NCBI GenBank assembly: GCA_029268165.1
Contig: JAJUGM010000047.1
Coordinates: 1-12,956 of the forward strand
Direction of reading: 5' to 3'
Origin: Bacteroidota bacterium
Lineage (GTDB): Bacteria; Bacteroidota; Bacteroidia; Bacteroidales; UBA10428
DNA: 12,956 nucleotides
The position numbers were made by a program, and so were the translations under genes. Within the stretch, counting starts at the first letter, position 1. Each line of letters starts with the position of its first letter. This document shows positions 12,380-12,956 of the stretch, piece by piece. The notes under the pieces were generated by a model that did not search any database, was not told the origin of the DNA, and saw nothing but the letters and a program-made list of their open reading frames with translations.

Positions 12380-12956
12380 TTACTTTGAATGCACTTTTTT
12401 ATAATCAGTAGGAGAAATATTGTATGCTTTTCTGAAAACACGGCTGAAATAAGCAGGATCATGGAAGCCACATTCATTAGCTATTTCACTGATGGTTAAA
12501 TTAGATGTACGTATTAATTCTTCAGCTTTTTTCAAACGAAAATTGGTAATTAAATCATTTATTGACTGGTTTGATAATGCCTTAAATTTACTGTAAAAAA
12601 CGCTCCTGCTCATACCAATATTATCAATAATATCATTAACATTGAATTCCGGGTTGCTATAGTGTTGATAAATAAGCTTTATGATTTTCTCAATAAATGT
12701 TGCATCAAGAGAATTTATCCTGGTTTTTGTATTAATAACGCAATCACTTCCAATAAGTTGACGACGTAAACTCTCCTTTTTTGCAAGAAGATTTTTAATC
12801 CTGGCCTTCAGCAATTCACCGTCAAATGGCTTAAATATGTAATCATCTGCTCCGGTTTCATAACCGTTAATTTGGTCATTTATGGTTACTTTTGCAGTGA
12901 GCAATACAACAGGTATATGGCAATATCTGAGGTCGTTTTTTATGTTGTTGCAAAGC
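12380..12956 (-). CDS. Hybrid two-component regulator or response regulator, C-terminal part (receiver plus AraC HTH), cut by window edge
   Basis: The frame stays open to the right edge, so 191 residues are visible and the N-terminus lies outside. The first about 60 residues are the end of a receiver domain: NDLRYCHIPVVLLTAK with the conserved Thr, GYETGADDYIFKPF with the conserved Lys-Pro. A short linker leads to an AraC-type DNA-binding domain with two helix-turn-helix units (NVNDIIDNIGMSRSVFYSKF and TISEIANECGFHDPAYFSRVF, ending ISPTDYKK). Receiver-to-AraC order at the C-terminus is the signature of Bacteroidota hybrid two-component systems, in which a periplasmic glycan sensor, histidine kinase, receiver and AraC domain form one protein. 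The TTG at 12904 is inside the receiver and is not a start. Lying 157 bases upstream of the xylanase gene and co-oriented, it probably senses xylan fragments and activates the xylanase; this link is inferred. Confidence 0.9.
   Translation of the reverse strand, partial: LCNNIKNDLRYCHIPVVLLTAKVTINDQINGYETGADDYIFKPFDGELLKARIKNLLAKKESLRRQLIGSDCVINTKTRINSLDATFIEKIIKLIYQHYSNPEFNVNDIIDNIGMSRSVFYSKFKALSNQSINDLITNFRLKKAEELIRTSNLTISEIANECGFHDPAYFSRVFRKAYNISPTDYKKVHSK

Noticed and set aside
12380..12904. Regulator as a complete 174-residue protein starting at TTG 12904
   Set aside because: The same frame continues upstream to the window edge with receiver-domain sequence (NDLRYCHIPVV), so the gene is truncated by the window and the TTG is internal.

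Overview
The window is a stretch of chromosome from a member of the Bacteroidota, probably an environmental or gut Bacteroidales-like organism. The evidence is a type IX secretion (T9SS) C-terminal sorting domain, a TonB-dependent receptor with a carboxypeptidase-regulatory N-terminus, a hybrid two-component regulator ending in an AraC helix-turn-helix, a GSCFA protein, AT-rich spacers, few Shine-Dalgarno sites, and repeated TAnnTTTG (-7 type) promoter boxes upstream of genes. No rRNA, tRNA, CRISPR array, insertion sequence or phage gene was seen.

Left part (1-3661): the first 28 bases are the start of a leftward parA/soj gene. After an AT-rich spacer come a leftward glutaminyl-peptide cyclotransferase lipoprotein and a small HAD-family phosphatase-like protein, then a rightward phosphatidylserine synthase (pssA) fired from the same divergent promoter region. 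pssA converges on a leftward protein-L-isoaspartate methyltransferase (pcm) that carries an N-terminal export or anchor segment.

Middle part (3662-10784): a leftward secreted protein of five Ig-like repeats lies upstream of pcm. A 375-base non-coding stretch (5519-5893) is packed with perfect inverted repeats and is the most striking unexplained structure here. Beyond it is a two-gene unit, a TonB-dependent receptor followed 4 bases later by a DUF2271-like lipoprotein, with no SusD partner. A leftward GSCFA-domain protein and a rightward YjbQ-family protein diverge from a shared spacer.

Right part (10785-12956): a strong terminator hairpin precedes a leftward secreted xylanase (GH11 catalytic domain, Ser/Gly linker, CBM60-like xylan-binding module, T9SS sorting tail). 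Just upstream, in the same orientation, is the 3' end of a regulator (receiver plus AraC DNA-binding domain) that runs off the window. The spacer between them has a -7 box and two 7-bp direct repeats exactly 21 bp apart where an AraC-type activator would sit. The local picture is a xylan-responsive regulator controlling an exported xylanase. The rest is housekeeping (phospholipid synthesis, protein repair or modification) and envelope functions. Everything is read from sequence and family memory; no search was run.
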